Source: Autumnicola tepida
GTDB lineage: Bacteria > Bacteroidota > Bacteroidia > Flavobacteriales > Flavobacteriaceae
Reading direction: 5' to 3'
Length of the DNA stretch: 64,000 nt
Assembly (NCBI RefSeq): GCF_031846485.1
Contig: NZ_JAVRHQ010000021.1
Span: forward strand, 1-64,000
Shown: piece by piece, positions 34,762 to 43,348 of the stretch
How positions within the stretch are numbered: position 1 is the stretch's first letter
Layout of the letters: each line of letters opens with the position of its first letter
Program-made: the position numbers and the translations under genes
Notes under the pieces: model-generated
What the model was told of the DNA's origin: nothing
Databases searched by the model: none
Seen by the model: only the letters and a program-made list of their open reading frames with translations

Positions 34762-35338
34762 ATGAAAAAATTATTGTTTTTATTTCTGATTACAGGGCTT
34801 TTTTCCTGTAACAGCACAAAAAAAAGCAACTTCCGGCACGTCAGACAAATTTGTTGCTGAAAATCTTCTGAATTATTCAGCATCTGAAATTGGCAAAATC
34901 TATCCCGATGCCAACATTCAAGAAGGTGAAGGGATGTATGATGAAGGTACTAAGCGGCGTCCTTATACCATTCTTTATCCTGAAACTAGTGATGAACTGG
35001 TGATTACCTGGAAGAGGGATGATTCCGGGGTTTATGATATCAGGTTTTCAGAAGATGGAAAATGGAAAACAGCTTCGGGTATAAAAGTAGGGACTACATA
35101 TGATGAATTAACAAATTTAAATGGCAAGCCTGTTTCTTTTTATGGTTTTGGCTGGGACTACAGTGGCGCTGTGGTTTGGAACGGCGGAAAACTGGAAAAT
35201 TCCCACCTTAATATTTTTCTTGGCCCTGAAAACGAGCCTGCCGATAGGTTTTACGGAGATGAAATTGTAAAAGCCTCTCCCCAGGAAATTAAAGATATGA
35301 ATCTGAAAGTACAGGCGGTGGTGCTTAAAAAGCAATGA
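34762..35338 (+). pseudogene. Lipoprotein gene split by a frameshift in an A8 tract
   Basis: The ATG at 34762 opens a lipoprotein signal (KKLLFLFLITGLFSC), but after NSTKK the frame leaves at an 8-A run (34818-34825) and stops at 34860. With seven A the frame continues as ATSGTSDKFVAENLLNYSAS and runs through to TGA at 35338, giving an exported protein of about 190 residues. The downstream part alone opens at 34934. The family is not recognised. It may be a real mutation, a phase-variable tract, or a sequencing error. Confidence 0.75.
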
Positions 35339-35407
35339 AAATATTTGTTTTAATTATCTTAAAATCAGTAGAATAATATTTATCTTCACCTTTCTTATTC
35401 TACTGAA

Positions 35408-35767
35408 ATGGCAAAGCATAATTTGCTTGGAAAAAGCGGGGAAGATCTTGCCGCCGAGTTTCTGGAAAAGAACGGGTACACCATTGTTGCCCGTAACTTT
35501 ACTTACCAAAAGGCGGAAGTGGATATTATTGCGCGCACCGAAAAAGAACTCGTGGTAGTTGAAGTAAAAACCAGGAGTACCCCCGATTTTGGAGATCCCC
35601 AGGAATTTGTAAAAAAGAAACAGATTCAGCAATTACTTAAGGCTGTGGATCATTTTGCGGAAGAGCAGGAACTCGATCTTGAGATTCGCTTTGATATTGT
35701 GGCGATTATTAAGAATAAATCAGGTACTAAAATTGAGCATTTAAAGGATGCATTCTATTATTTTTAG
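35408..35767 (+). CDS. YraN family (UPF0102) endonuclease-like protein
   Basis: A 119-residue protein with the restriction-endonuclease-like core: the N-terminal GKSGEDLAAEFLEKNGY helix, then EVDIIARTEKELVVVEVKTR with the D-x-n-E-x-K catalytic pattern. Homologues are widespread and often near rnhB or lepB. Role in DNA recombination or repair is suspected but unproven. It lies alone here, ending 2 bp from the convergent ParE gene. Confidence 0.9.
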   Translation: MAKHNLLGKSGEDLAAEFLEKNGYTIVARNFTYQKAEVDIIARTEKELVVVEVKTRSTPDFGDPQEFVKKKQIQQLLKAVDHFAEEQELDLEIRFDIVAIIKNKSGTKIEHLKDAFYYF

Positions 35768-35769
35768 AA

Positions 35770-36057
35770 TTAAAGAATGCTGTTTAAGTCTTGTCTGCCA
35801 ACTATCACCATTATTTCCACAACATTATTGTTCATTCTGTAAAAAATACTTTCAGACCCACAAACGCAACGTCTGTATCCCTTTTTAATAAAATTGACAG
35901 ACTCAAATGAAAATGGTCGTTGAGCAATTATTTCAAAATAATCAAAAAGAGTATTCAGGTATTTATCGGCTTGTTTTATTCCAAATCTTTTGACGCCGTA
36001 ATGGTGAATTCTAATAAGATCTTCTTTAGCAGTATTACTCAGGCGGTATTCAGCCAT
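35770..36057 (-). CDS. parE: RelE/ParE family toxin
   Basis: A 95-residue toxin: YRLSNTAKEDLIRIHHYG is the N-terminal strand and helix pair, GYRRCVCGSESIFYRMNNNVVEIMVIVGRQD the central sheet. ParE members poison gyrase; RelE-type members cut mRNA, and the residues here suit ParE. The gene overlaps the antitoxin gene by 8 bp, the usual translational coupling, with antitoxin first. It appears intact. Confidence 0.88.
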   Translation of the reverse strand: MAEYRLSNTAKEDLIRIHHYGVKRFGIKQADKYLNTLFDYFEIIAQRPFSFESVNFIKKGYRRCVCGSESIFYRMNNNVVEIMVIVGRQDLNSIL

Positions 36058-36289
36058 GAAGTAAGGACTTTGAGTCTTTTATAATTTCTTCCTTACTGCT
36101 ACTGGTAAAGCCACTATTTTCTGCTTTTTCCAGTTTTGCCCTAACCCAGTCTATCTGGACTTGCTGTTTTCTGGCTTGTCTAATTAAATCGTTAACTAGC
36201 TCACTTTTACTGGAGTACTCCTGGTTGTCCACCTGAGCTTTTAACCATTCATCATTGGGTTCTGTAAATGATATACTTTGTCTTGCCAT
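36050..36289 (-). CDS. parD: ParD-like antitoxin (ribbon-helix-helix)
   Basis: A 79-residue antitoxin with an N-terminal ribbon-helix-helix (RQSISFTEPNDEWLKAQVDN followed by SSKSELVNDLIRQAR) and a charged C-terminal arm that would neutralise the toxin. I start at the ATG at 36289, where the family's MARQSISFT begins. A further ATG at 36316 lies in the operator. A perfect palindrome just upstream (36301-36318) is the probable autoregulatory site. Confidence 0.88.
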   Translation of the reverse strand: MARQSISFTEPNDEWLKAQVDNQEYSSKSELVNDLIRQARKQQVQIDWVRAKLEKAENSGFTSSSKEEIIKDSKSLLHG

Positions 36290-36300
36290 TGCATTTTGTT

Positions 36301-36318
36301 TGATGTAAAAGTACATCA
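36301..36318. promoter_or_regulatory. Palindromic operator of parDE
   Basis: Perfect 7-bp arms TGATGTA and TACATCA with a 4-nt spacer, starting 12 bp before the parD ATG and covering a near-consensus -7 element TACTTTTA on the minus strand. Its position fits autorepression by the ParD-ParE complex. Confidence 0.6.
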
Positions 36319-36366
36319 GAAAAGAATCATGTACAAGAAATGCTTAGGAATAGAGCCTATAGAATG

Positions 36367-36401
36367 AAAAAACCGTCCCAATTTAGCAGAGACGGTTTTT
36401 T
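36367..36401 (-). terminator. Terminator after the M13 peptidase gene
   Basis: AAAAAACCGTC pairs with GACGGTTTTTT around a 13-nt loop, with A/T runs on both sides, so it may work in both directions. Confidence 0.8.
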
Positions 36402-36423
36402 TAAATTTAAGCTGACACTGAAA

Positions 36424-38490
36424 TTACCAGATTTTCACCCGGTCTTCAGGTTTAAGGTACATTTGGTCCCCTTCAGAAATATTAAAAGCTTCATAAAAAG
36501 CATCAATATTTTGAAGTGGCACGTAAGCCCGGTACATCCCCGGAGAGTGAGGATCTGTTTTAATCCTGTTCTTCAGGGCTTCATCCCTCATCTTGGTACG
36601 CCAAACGGTGGCCCATGAAAGGAAGAACCGTTGCTCGGGAGTATAACCGTCTATTTTTCCCGGGTCCCCATGTTCTTTTAAATGAATCTGAAGTCCGTCG
36701 TAAGCAGCGTTAACCCCGCCCAGGTCTCCGATGTTTTCACCCAAGGTAAATTTCCCGTTGATGTAAACACTGTCCAGAACTTCTATGTTGCTGTATTGAT
36801 CAGCAAGGGCACCTCCCAAATCTTCAAATTGTTCCAGGTCTTCATCTGTCCACCAGTTGTTCAGGTTTCCTTCAGCATCAAATCGGGAGCCGCTATCATC
36901 AAAACCATGTGAAATTTCATGGCCTATTACAGCACCAATTCCGCCATAATTTACAGCAGCATCGGCTTTATAATCGTAAAATGGCGGTTGCAAAATAGCA
37001 GCCGGGAATACGATCTCATTAAAACTTGGATTATAATAAGCATTTACCGTTTGTGGCGGCATGTACCATTCAGATTTATCTACAGGTTCTCCAAGATCTG
37101 CCATATTCTCAGCAACACCCCATTTTTGGGCGTTCATCATATTCTGAAAATACGAGCCTCCCTCTTCAGGGCTTTCTATTTCCATGCCTTCGTAATCTTC
37201 CCACTTATCAGGATATCCAACCTTTACATTGAAACTGCTTAATTTCTCAAGCGCTTTTTTCTTGGTATCCTCGCTCATCCATGGCAGTTGCTGTATCCTG
37301 TTTTCGTAGGCTTTAATGATGTTTCCAATCATTTCCTGGGCTTTTTCTTTAGCTTCCGGAGGGAAATTCTGGTCAACATACAATTTACCTAAAGCCTGTC
37401 CTACAGTACCGTTTACTGTAGCAAGCGCGCGCTCATTTCTTGGACGCTGTTCCTGTGCTCCCTGTAAAGTCTTATCATAAAATTCCCAGTTCTCACGTTC
37501 CAGGTCTGTAGTTAGAAATGGAGCCGCATCATTAAACATGTTCCATCTTAAATAAGATTTCCATTCTTCCACAGAATTTTCAGCAAGAATATCCCGGAGG
37601 GCATCCATGTATTGCGGCTGTGTAATCACAATAGTGTCCAGCTTGCTGGCGCCAATACCTTCAAAATAATTTTCCCACTTCATAGCGGGAACGGTATTTT
37701 GAAGTTCCTTCACCGTCATTGGATTGTAGGTTTTTCTTGCGTCACGCCTTTCCACCTTATCCATTTGTGGTTGGGCCAGGCTGATTTCAAAAGCAAGAAT
37801 GGTTTCAGCTTCCTGTGCGGCTTCTTCTTCAGAATAATCCAGGTACTGGAGCATTTCAGTTATATACTCCTTGTATTTTTCCCTTTTTTCTTTGGAATCT
37901 GCATCGTCGGCTACATAATAGTCCCGGTCTGGTAAACCTAATCCTGAAGGATTTAAATAGGCAACATTCATGTTGCTGTCTTTACGGTCTGCCCGCACTC
38001 TAAAAGAGAAAAATCCTGCACTTCCGTAGTCGCTCATTTCCACAAGAAAATCCTGTAAATCTTCTTTAGAATTGATAGAATCAATTTTAGCAAGATAAGG
38101 TTTAATAGGAGCGATGCCCATTTTATTCCTGGAAACGGTATCCATGATACTCTTATAAAGCGCAACGGCTTTAGCCTGATCTTCGGCTAAATTTCCCGCT
38201 GAATCAGATGCAGAATTTTCCAGAATCCTCAGCGCATCATTGTCGGTTTCCTGGCGCAGTTCCATAAAACTTCCCCAGGTAGTTCTGTCGCTGGGAATTT
38301 CAGTAGAATCCAGCCATTTTCCATTTACATATCTGAAGAAGTTATCTTTTGGGCTGCTTGTGGTATCCATATAAGCAAGATTAATCCCGTGGATTTCCTC
38401 TTCACTGGTTGTTTTGCTTTCGTCCTGGCAGCCGGTTAAGAGCGCGGAGCCAAGGGCAGAAAACAAAAGAACATTTTTAAGTGTTTTCAT
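36424..38490 (-). CDS. M13 family (neprilysin-like) metallopeptidase, lipoprotein
   Basis: A 688-residue zinc endopeptidase exported by a lipoprotein signal (LLFSALGSALLTGC). Peptidase_M13_N covers about 40-425 and the catalytic domain about 480-688. The zinc site is VIGHEISHGFDDSG with the third ligand Glu in GENIGDLGG, and the substrate motif NAYYNPSFNE lies before it. Length and motifs are standard. Probably digests oligopeptides outside the inner membrane. Confidence 0.95.
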   Translation of the reverse strand: MKTLKNVLLFSALGSALLTGCQDESKTTSEEEIHGINLAYMDTTSSPKDNFFRYVNGKWLDSTEIPSDRTTWGSFMELRQETDNDALRILENSASDSAGNLAEDQAKAVALYKSIMDTVSRNKMGIAPIKPYLAKIDSINSKEDLQDFLVEMSDYGSAGFFSFRVRADRKDSNMNVAYLNPSGLGLPDRDYYVADDADSKEKREKYKEYITEMLQYLDYSEEEAAQEAETILAFEISLAQPQMDKVERRDARKTYNPMTVKELQNTVPAMKWENYFEGIGASKLDTIVITQPQYMDALRDILAENSVEEWKSYLRWNMFNDAAPFLTTDLERENWEFYDKTLQGAQEQRPRNERALATVNGTVGQALGKLYVDQNFPPEAKEKAQEMIGNIIKAYENRIQQLPWMSEDTKKKALEKLSSFNVKVGYPDKWEDYEGMEIESPEEGGSYFQNMMNAQKWGVAENMADLGEPVDKSEWYMPPQTVNAYYNPSFNEIVFPAAILQPPFYDYKADAAVNYGGIGAVIGHEISHGFDDSGSRFDAEGNLNNWWTDEDLEQFEDLGGALADQYSNIEVLDSVYINGKFTLGENIGDLGGVNAAYDGLQIHLKEHGDPGKIDGYTPEQRFFLSWATVWRTKMRDEALKNRIKTDPHSPGMYRAYVPLQNIDAFYEAFNISEGDQMYLKPEDRVKIW

Positions 38491-38584
38491 GTATTTATTA
38501 AAAGTTTATTTAGTTGCTAAAGTAACAAAAAGCAAAATATGGTTTCAAAAAATATTGCGGTTCAACAGGTTGCAAAAAAGATGC

Positions 38585-39091
38585 CTAGCTTTTTATTTTT
38601 GAGATAAGTTCCCGGTCAAAGGTTTTCTTGATAGCAGTGACTTCTTCCACATTTTTATTGGGAATGGTAATAGAGAGCACATAATGTTTGATCTTCCAGT
38701 CGCCATTTTTGTTTTCCAGAATTCCCGAACCGCGGCAAATCCCCATTTGTGTATCGAGAAGTTCATCAAACCAGGCATACTTGTTATTTTCTCCCAAATA
38801 AATATTGCGTTTCAGAACTTCGAAATTCCAGGCTTTGCCTTTGTCAAAATAGGGTTTGGAAAACTCTCTGAATTCTTCATTCTGCCAATTTTCCGTAGGA
38901 TCTGTGCCAATAAACACAGCGTCTTGGGTCATAAGTTCAAAGTATTCTTCAAAATTGGCGGTTGCGGCCGCTTTATGCCAAAGGTTGAGGTTGTGGGCTA
39001 TTTCTTTTTTCACAGCGGCTTTAGCGGTGGAAGAATCCTGGGCAAAAGTGCCAAGGCTTAACATTAGGAATAGCAGGAGGATGTTCTTCAT
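38585..39091 (-). CDS. Exported SnoaL/NTF2-like domain protein
   Basis: A 168-residue protein with a signal peptide (ILLLFLMLSLGTFAQ) and one NTF2-like fold: IAHNLNLWHKAAATANFEEYFELM, then DAVFIGTDPTENWQNEEFREF and the C-terminal NGDWKIKHYVLS strand. This pattern is the DUF4440/SnoaL-like group. No catalytic residues can be assigned. Its start overlaps the stop of the upstream lipoprotein gene by 4 bp, so the two are coupled. Confidence 0.8.
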   Translation of the reverse strand: MKNILLLFLMLSLGTFAQDSSTAKAAVKKEIAHNLNLWHKAAATANFEEYFELMTQDAVFIGTDPTENWQNEEFREFSKPYFDKGKAWNFEVLKRNIYLGENNKYAWFDELLDTQMGICRGSGILENKNGDWKIKHYVLSITIPNKNVEEVTAIKKTFDRELISKIKS

Positions 39092-39681
39092 TGTTGTTGC
39101 TGAATTTGATTCTGATTTTGCTGCTGAAGCCGGGCTGTGGAATCTTTTTGCGCTTTCAGGTTTTCTTCTTCCATGTCATCCAGTTCCTTTTCAAAATCTT
39201 CAAGGGTTTTAAGAAAGATCTCATTTAGCTGAATTTTGAAATTGTTGAATTCTGAAGGGATTTCTTCTGAAATCTCCCTGATTTCTTCCGGGTCAGGATT
39301 TCTTTTGGAAGCAGCAAAATCCAAAAGCATGGATTTTGTGGTAAGTACATTCAGCCTGGCTTCCACACCATTGGTACGCAAAGAATCTGGCAGGGAAGTT
39401 TGCAGGGATTGCATAATTTCTGCCAATGGGGCAGAATTTTCCATCACCTCCCGAAGGCTTGCCTCCTGGAATTTCTCAATTTCATTCTGGGCGGTAATGT
39501 ATTCTATCCATTGGCTGGCGTATTCCCTCGCTTCCGGCAACAGCTGTACCTGCTGATTGGTGACTGCTATTTCCTGTCCAAAAGGGGTGGTGTCTACCTT
39601 ATCTTCAGAAGATTGCGCCAGCTCTTTATCCTTGCAGGATATGAGGGCCAACATCCCTAAAATAATAATGGTTTTTTTCAT
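39088..39681 (-). CDS. Lipoprotein of unknown function, coiled-coil and glutamine-rich tail
   Basis: A 197-residue lipoprotein (signal KKTIIILGMLALISC). The mature part is mostly helical with heptad-like spacing, and the last 13 residues are nearly all Q and N (QQQNQNQIQQQQ). No family recognised. It is the first gene of a pair with the NTF2-like protein, overlapping by 4 bp, which suggests a shared role at the membrane. Confidence 0.75.
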   Translation of the reverse strand: MKKTIIILGMLALISCKDKELAQSSEDKVDTTPFGQEIAVTNQQVQLLPEAREYASQWIEYITAQNEIEKFQEASLREVMENSAPLAEIMQSLQTSLPDSLRTNGVEARLNVLTTKSMLLDFAASKRNPDPEEIREISEEIPSEFNNFKIQLNEIFLKTLEDFEKELDDMEEENLKAQKDSTARLQQQNQNQIQQQQ

Positions 39682-39879
39682 GTGGTGAATTTGTAGCGAT
39701 AGGTGTGCTGATACAATTTTAATTATTACCGCGGCTATAAATTTAGCTCAATTCTGCCGTAAATAAAATCTGTAAAGCGAAGGATTTAATGAAGGTTCTT
39801 GTTCTTTGCTTTTTTAAAAGATGTTCAAAAATAAGATAGTTTTAAGGCTTCTCATTAGAGAAAGCCCTGCGAAATTAAA

Positions 39880-39887
39880 TATCTTTG
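39880..39887 (+). promoter_or_regulatory. -7 element (TATCTTTG) for the threonine dehydrogenase
   Basis: Exact TAnnTTTG match 16 bp before the ATG, giving a leader of about 10 nt. No -33 TTTG was found. Confidence 0.5.
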
Positions 39888-39903
39888 CGGAAAATTTAAT
39901 ACG

Positions 39904-40872
39904 ATGGCTGGAAAAATCCTGATTATTGGCGCAAGCGGGCAGATAGGTACCGAGCTAAGCCTTAAATTGCGGGAAATTCATGGTAACGAAAATGTGATTG
40001 CAAGTGATATAAGGGAAGGTAGTGATGAACTGATGCAATCTGGCCCTTTTGAAGTGGCAAATGCCATGGATGGCGAACTTATTGCACGGCTGGTGGAGAA
40101 GCATAATATTATGGAGGTTTATCTTATGGCGGCAATGTTAAGCGCCACTGCCGAAAAAGCTCCAATGAAAGCATGGGCGTTAAACATGGATTCGCTTTTT
40201 CATGTTTTAAACCTTGCCCTGGATAAAAAAATTGAAAAAGTTTTCTGGCCTTCCAGCATTGCCGTTTTTGGGCCAAGCACTCCTAAAGAACAAACGCCGC
40301 AAACCACTATTATGGAACCTGCCACGGTGTACGGCATAAGCAAGCAAACCGGCGAACGCTGGTGTGAATATTTTCACCGGATTTATGGTGTAGACGTTAG
40401 GAGTATTCGTTACCCGGGAATTATAAGTTATAAAACCCTGCCAGGTGGTGGAACAACAGATTATGCTGTAGAGATTTTTCATGAAGCCATCAAAAAAGGG
40501 TCTTACACTTCTTTTCTAAACAAGGATACTTCGCTGCCCATGATGTTTATGGAAGATGCCATTAAGGCAACCATAGATATTATGGAGGCTCCTTCGGAAA
40601 ATATTAAAGTCAGGTCTTCCTATAATCTTTCAGCCATGAGCTTTACTCCTGAAATCCTTGCGGAAGAAATAAAGAAGAAAATACCAGATTTCAGCATAAA
40701 TTATAAACCCGATTTCCGCCAGAAAATAGCCGATTCCTGGCCTTCCAGCATAGATGATTCTGAAGCGAGAAAAGACTGGGGATGGCAGCATAAATTCAAT
40801 TTAGAAAGCCTTACCGAAGAAATGCTGAAGGGTGTGGAAGCTCAGCTTCACAACAGCAGCCCGGCAGATTAG
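39904..40872 (+). CDS. L-threonine 3-dehydrogenase, SDR type
   Basis: A 322-residue extended SDR. The Rossmann motif is IIGASGQIGTEL (residues 7-18), followed by VIASDIRE for NAD binding. The catalytic YxxxK is YGISK at about 147-151, with Ser in FWPSSIAVFG. The motifs RYPGIISYKTLPGGGTTDYA and PMMFMEDAIKA are the ones that set apart the NAD-dependent threonine dehydrogenases of Flavobacterium and Cytophaga from other epimerases. Product is 2-amino-3-ketobutyrate, normally cleaved by Kbl, which is not in the window. Confidence 0.9.
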   Translation: MAGKILIIGASGQIGTELSLKLREIHGNENVIASDIREGSDELMQSGPFEVANAMDGELIARLVEKHNIMEVYLMAAMLSATAEKAPMKAWALNMDSLFHVLNLALDKKIEKVFWPSSIAVFGPSTPKEQTPQTTIMEPATVYGISKQTGERWCEYFHRIYGVDVRSIRYPGIISYKTLPGGGTTDYAVEIFHEAIKKGSYTSFLNKDTSLPMMFMEDAIKATIDIMEAPSENIKVRSSYNLSAMSFTPEILAEEIKKKIPDFSINYKPDFRQKIADSWPSSIDDSEARKDWGWQHKFNLESLTEEMLKGVEAQLHNSSPAD

Positions 40873-40910
40873 CCCGGACATTTTAGCAGAATAATATAAA
40901 ATCAGGAATA

Positions 40911-40935
40911 AAAAAAGCCGCTGAAAAGCGGCTTT
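40911..40935 (-). terminator. Terminator after the cold-shock gene
   Basis: AAAGCCGCT pairs with AGCGGCTTT around GAAA, with the U run on the minus strand. It stands between convergent genes and serves the cold-shock gene. Confidence 0.8.
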
Positions 40936-40958
40936 GAAGACTAAAATAGAAACTTATA

Positions 40959-41153
40959 TTATTCTATAACGCGCACCTGGCTTGCGTTTACTCCTTTTCT
41001 TCCTTCAACCTCAACATACTCTACTTTGTCACCCTCGTTAAGAGTTTCGCCGTCAAGTCCTGTAATGTGAACAAAGATGTCTCTTCCGGTTTCGTCGTTT
41101 GTAATGAATCCATAACCTTTAGACTCATTGAAAAATTTTACTGTACCTTCCAT
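40959..41153 (-). CDS. Cold-shock domain protein
   Basis: A 64-residue OB-fold RNA/ssDNA chaperone. RNP1 is KGYGFITND and RNP2 is DIFVHIT, both intact. Size is typical. It is monocistronic with an exact -7 element upstream and its own terminator. Several paralogues per genome are usual, so a specific symbol is not assigned. Confidence 0.95.
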   Translation of the reverse strand: MEGTVKFFNESKGYGFITNDETGRDIFVHITGLDGETLNEGDKVEYVEVEGRKGVNASQVRVIE

Positions 41154-41181
41154 TGTAAAAAAATAAATAATTATTAAAGTA

Positions 41182-41189
41182 CAAACTTA
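41182..41189 (-). promoter_or_regulatory. -7 element (TAAGTTTG) for the cold-shock gene
   Basis: Exact TAnnTTTG match on the minus strand, 28 bp before the ATG. The leader would be about 20-25 nt, shorter than the long thermosensing leader of E. coli cspA. Confidence 0.45.
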
Positions 41190-41256
41190 GTATAATATCT
41201 TTGACATGGATGTACGATTTTAAAATTTATTTGAAAAAATTCTCAGAACCAGTTTT

Positions 41257-41496
41257 TTAGTCCTGATTTTTTTCCTGCATCCTTCTTATATTTTTATTGG
41301 AAAGCGTGTAGTCTTCCAGCCTTTTGCCTTTCCATCTCACGTACAGGAAGATAGGCATCAGGATAAAGGCACTGGCCAAAACTCCAATTCCTATCAAACG
41401 GTCTCCTAAAAGAATATTATCCTGTATTCTAAAATAGAATCCTGCTCCAATTGCTATTAAAATAGCAACTCCCAAAACTTTCATTACTGTGTTCAT
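41257..41496 (-). CDS. Small membrane protein of unknown function
   Basis: A 79-residue protein with two hydrophobic segments (VLGVAILIAIGAGFYF and LIGIGVLASAFILMPIFLYV) and a charged C-terminal tail (KGKRLEDYTLSNKNIRRM). I start at the ATG at 41496, one base past the ClC stop; another in-frame ATG at 41514 would overlap that stop. Its tight coupling to the ClC gene suggests an accessory role, which is inference. No family recognised. Confidence 0.7.
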   Translation of the reverse strand: MNTVMKVLGVAILIAIGAGFYFRIQDNILLGDRLIGIGVLASAFILMPIFLYVRWKGKRLEDYTLSNKNIRRMQEKNQD

Positions 41497-41497
41497 A

Positions 41498-43288
41498 TCA
41501 AACGGTTGCTTCAATTAATTTTTTGCGGTAAGCGGTTAGCAATTTAGACTTGGAAATGAATCCCTGGTAAACTTCATCTTTTACCACGGGAAGGTTCCAG
41601 GCGTTGCTGTCCTGGAATTTACGCATTATTTCCCTCATTCTGTCATTGCGGATGTCTATAATTTCCGGAGCCCTTTGCATGATCTCGCTCACCTTTACTT
41701 CATCATACAACTTTTGGTCGAACATAATGGGCCGGATATCATCCAGCAGGATAATCCCTAATAATGTGCCATTCTCGTCTACCACGGGAAAAATGTTACG
41801 GGAAGATTTTACCACGCCTTCTTTCAATACTTCGCCTAATGTCATTTCGGGATGCAGGGAGATAAAATTCCTTTCTATAAGCCTGTTAATGTTCATAAGG
41901 GTTAACACCATCTGGTCCTTATTATGGGTAAGCAATTCTCCCCTTGCCGCCAGTTCCATGGTATAAACAGAATGTGGCTGAAACTGGGAAGTGATCATAA
42001 AAGAAATGGCGGCAGTGATCATTAACGGGATAAAAAGTTCGTATCCGTGGGTGAGCTCTGCTATGAGGAAGATCGCGGTGAGGGGCGCATGTAAAACCCC
42101 AGCCATTAAACCAGCCATTCCTACAAGTGTAAAATTACTAACTGAAATAGGGTTTTTCAGGATGTTGAGGTGATTGAGTACGAGGGCGTAACAATGGCCC
42201 AAAGCACTTCCCATAAACAGCACAGGTGCAAAAATACCTCCCACGCCACCCGCGGCAAATGTTAAGGAAGAAGCGATGATTTTAAATACCACAAGGCCAA
42301 GCAGCAAAATAATTACCACCCAGAAATTCTCCAGGTAAGCATTAAAAAAGTTAGTACCCAAAGCTTCCAGGTAATTTTCCTGTAGCAGATTATTGATAAC
42401 ACTGTAACCTTCCCCATATAAAGGCGGGATAAAATAAATAAGGATACCTAAACCTGCGCCACAACTTAAGAGCCTTAAAAGCGGAGAATTTACTTTTGCG
42501 AAGATCTTATGGACATTAAAGTAGACTTTAGTAAAATAAATAGAAACCAAAGAGGCTAAAATGCCCAACAACACATAATAAGGTACTTCAGAAATAATAA
42601 ACTTGTCCTTAAGCTCAAAAGGAAGGATAAGCTGGCTTCCGAAGAAAAAATAAGAAGTAAGAATTGCTGAAACCGAAGCCAGGAGCAGTGGCAGCAGAGA
42701 AGACAGGGTAAGATCCAGGCTAAAAACCTCTATGGCGAAAATAATCGCGGCAATGGGCGCCTTAAAAATTGAAGACATTGCTCCTGCGGCGGCACAACCA
42801 ATAAGCAATGTTCGGGAGGCCTGGTTGAGCAAAAACATTCTGGAAATATTGGAACCTAAAGACGCGCCGGTGGCCACTGTTGGCCCTTCCAGCCCTACAG
42901 AACCACCAAAGCCCACGGTAATAGGGGCCGTAATAAGCGATGCATACATCTGGAACCTGGTCATGATCCCTTTTTTCTGGGAAATGGCGTGGAGCGTGGT
43001 GGGTATCCCATGACCCACATTTTTTCTGAAAACGAAATGGACTATTGCCATAGTTAAAGCCAGGCCTATCACTGGGAAAATAAAATAAAAAGCGTCATGA
43101 TAATTGGCAATAAATTCCCCTTCCAGAAGTGTTTGTATAAAATGGGTGAGGTTTTTAATCGCGACAGCACCAAGACCGGCAATAAAGCCTATAATGGCAC
43201 TCAGGAGCATAAGAAACTGCTGATGGGTGAGGTGCTTTGTTTTCCAGTTAAGGAACCTGTGTAAAAGAGACTTACTGAATTTTGACAC
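41498..43288 (-). CDS. ClC chloride channel/transporter with C-terminal CBS pair
   Basis: A 596-residue membrane protein. The ClC core (about 25-440) shows the ion-binding segments GHGIPTT, GGSVGLEGPTVA and GGVGGIFAPVLFMG. The gating Glu is in GLEGP, so proton-coupled exchange is possible. Two CBS domains follow (about 455-590; LHPEMTLGEV and MQRAPEIIDIRNDRMREI). A small membrane protein gene follows with 1 bp between stop and start. Function is probably Cl-/H+ exchange. Confidence 0.92.
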   Translation of the reverse strand: MSKFSKSLLHRFLNWKTKHLTHQQFLMLLSAIIGFIAGLGAVAIKNLTHFIQTLLEGEFIANYHDAFYFIFPVIGLALTMAIVHFVFRKNVGHGIPTTLHAISQKKGIMTRFQMYASLITAPITVGFGGSVGLEGPTVATGASLGSNISRMFLLNQASRTLLIGCAAAGAMSSIFKAPIAAIIFAIEVFSLDLTLSSLLPLLLASVSAILTSYFFFGSQLILPFELKDKFIISEVPYYVLLGILASLVSIYFTKVYFNVHKIFAKVNSPLLRLLSCGAGLGILIYFIPPLYGEGYSVINNLLQENYLEALGTNFFNAYLENFWVVIILLLGLVVFKIIASSLTFAAGGVGGIFAPVLFMGSALGHCYALVLNHLNILKNPISVSNFTLVGMAGLMAGVLHAPLTAIFLIAELTHGYELFIPLMITAAISFMITSQFQPHSVYTMELAARGELLTHNKDQMVLTLMNINRLIERNFISLHPEMTLGEVLKEGVVKSSRNIFPVVDENGTLLGIILLDDIRPIMFDQKLYDEVKVSEIMQRAPEIIDIRNDRMREIMRKFQDSNAWNLPVVKDEVYQGFISKSKLLTAYRKKLIEATV

Positions 43289-43312
43289 TCAAAAAGAATT
43301 TAGTTGTTACCG

Positions 43313-43342
43313 CTAAAAAAATCCTGCCATGTGGCAGGATTT
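43313..43342 (-). terminator. Terminator after aspS
   Basis: Perfect stem AAATCCTGCC / GGCAGGATTT with a 4-nt loop, U run on the minus strand. Confidence 0.85.
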
Positions 43343-43348
43343 GAAAAA

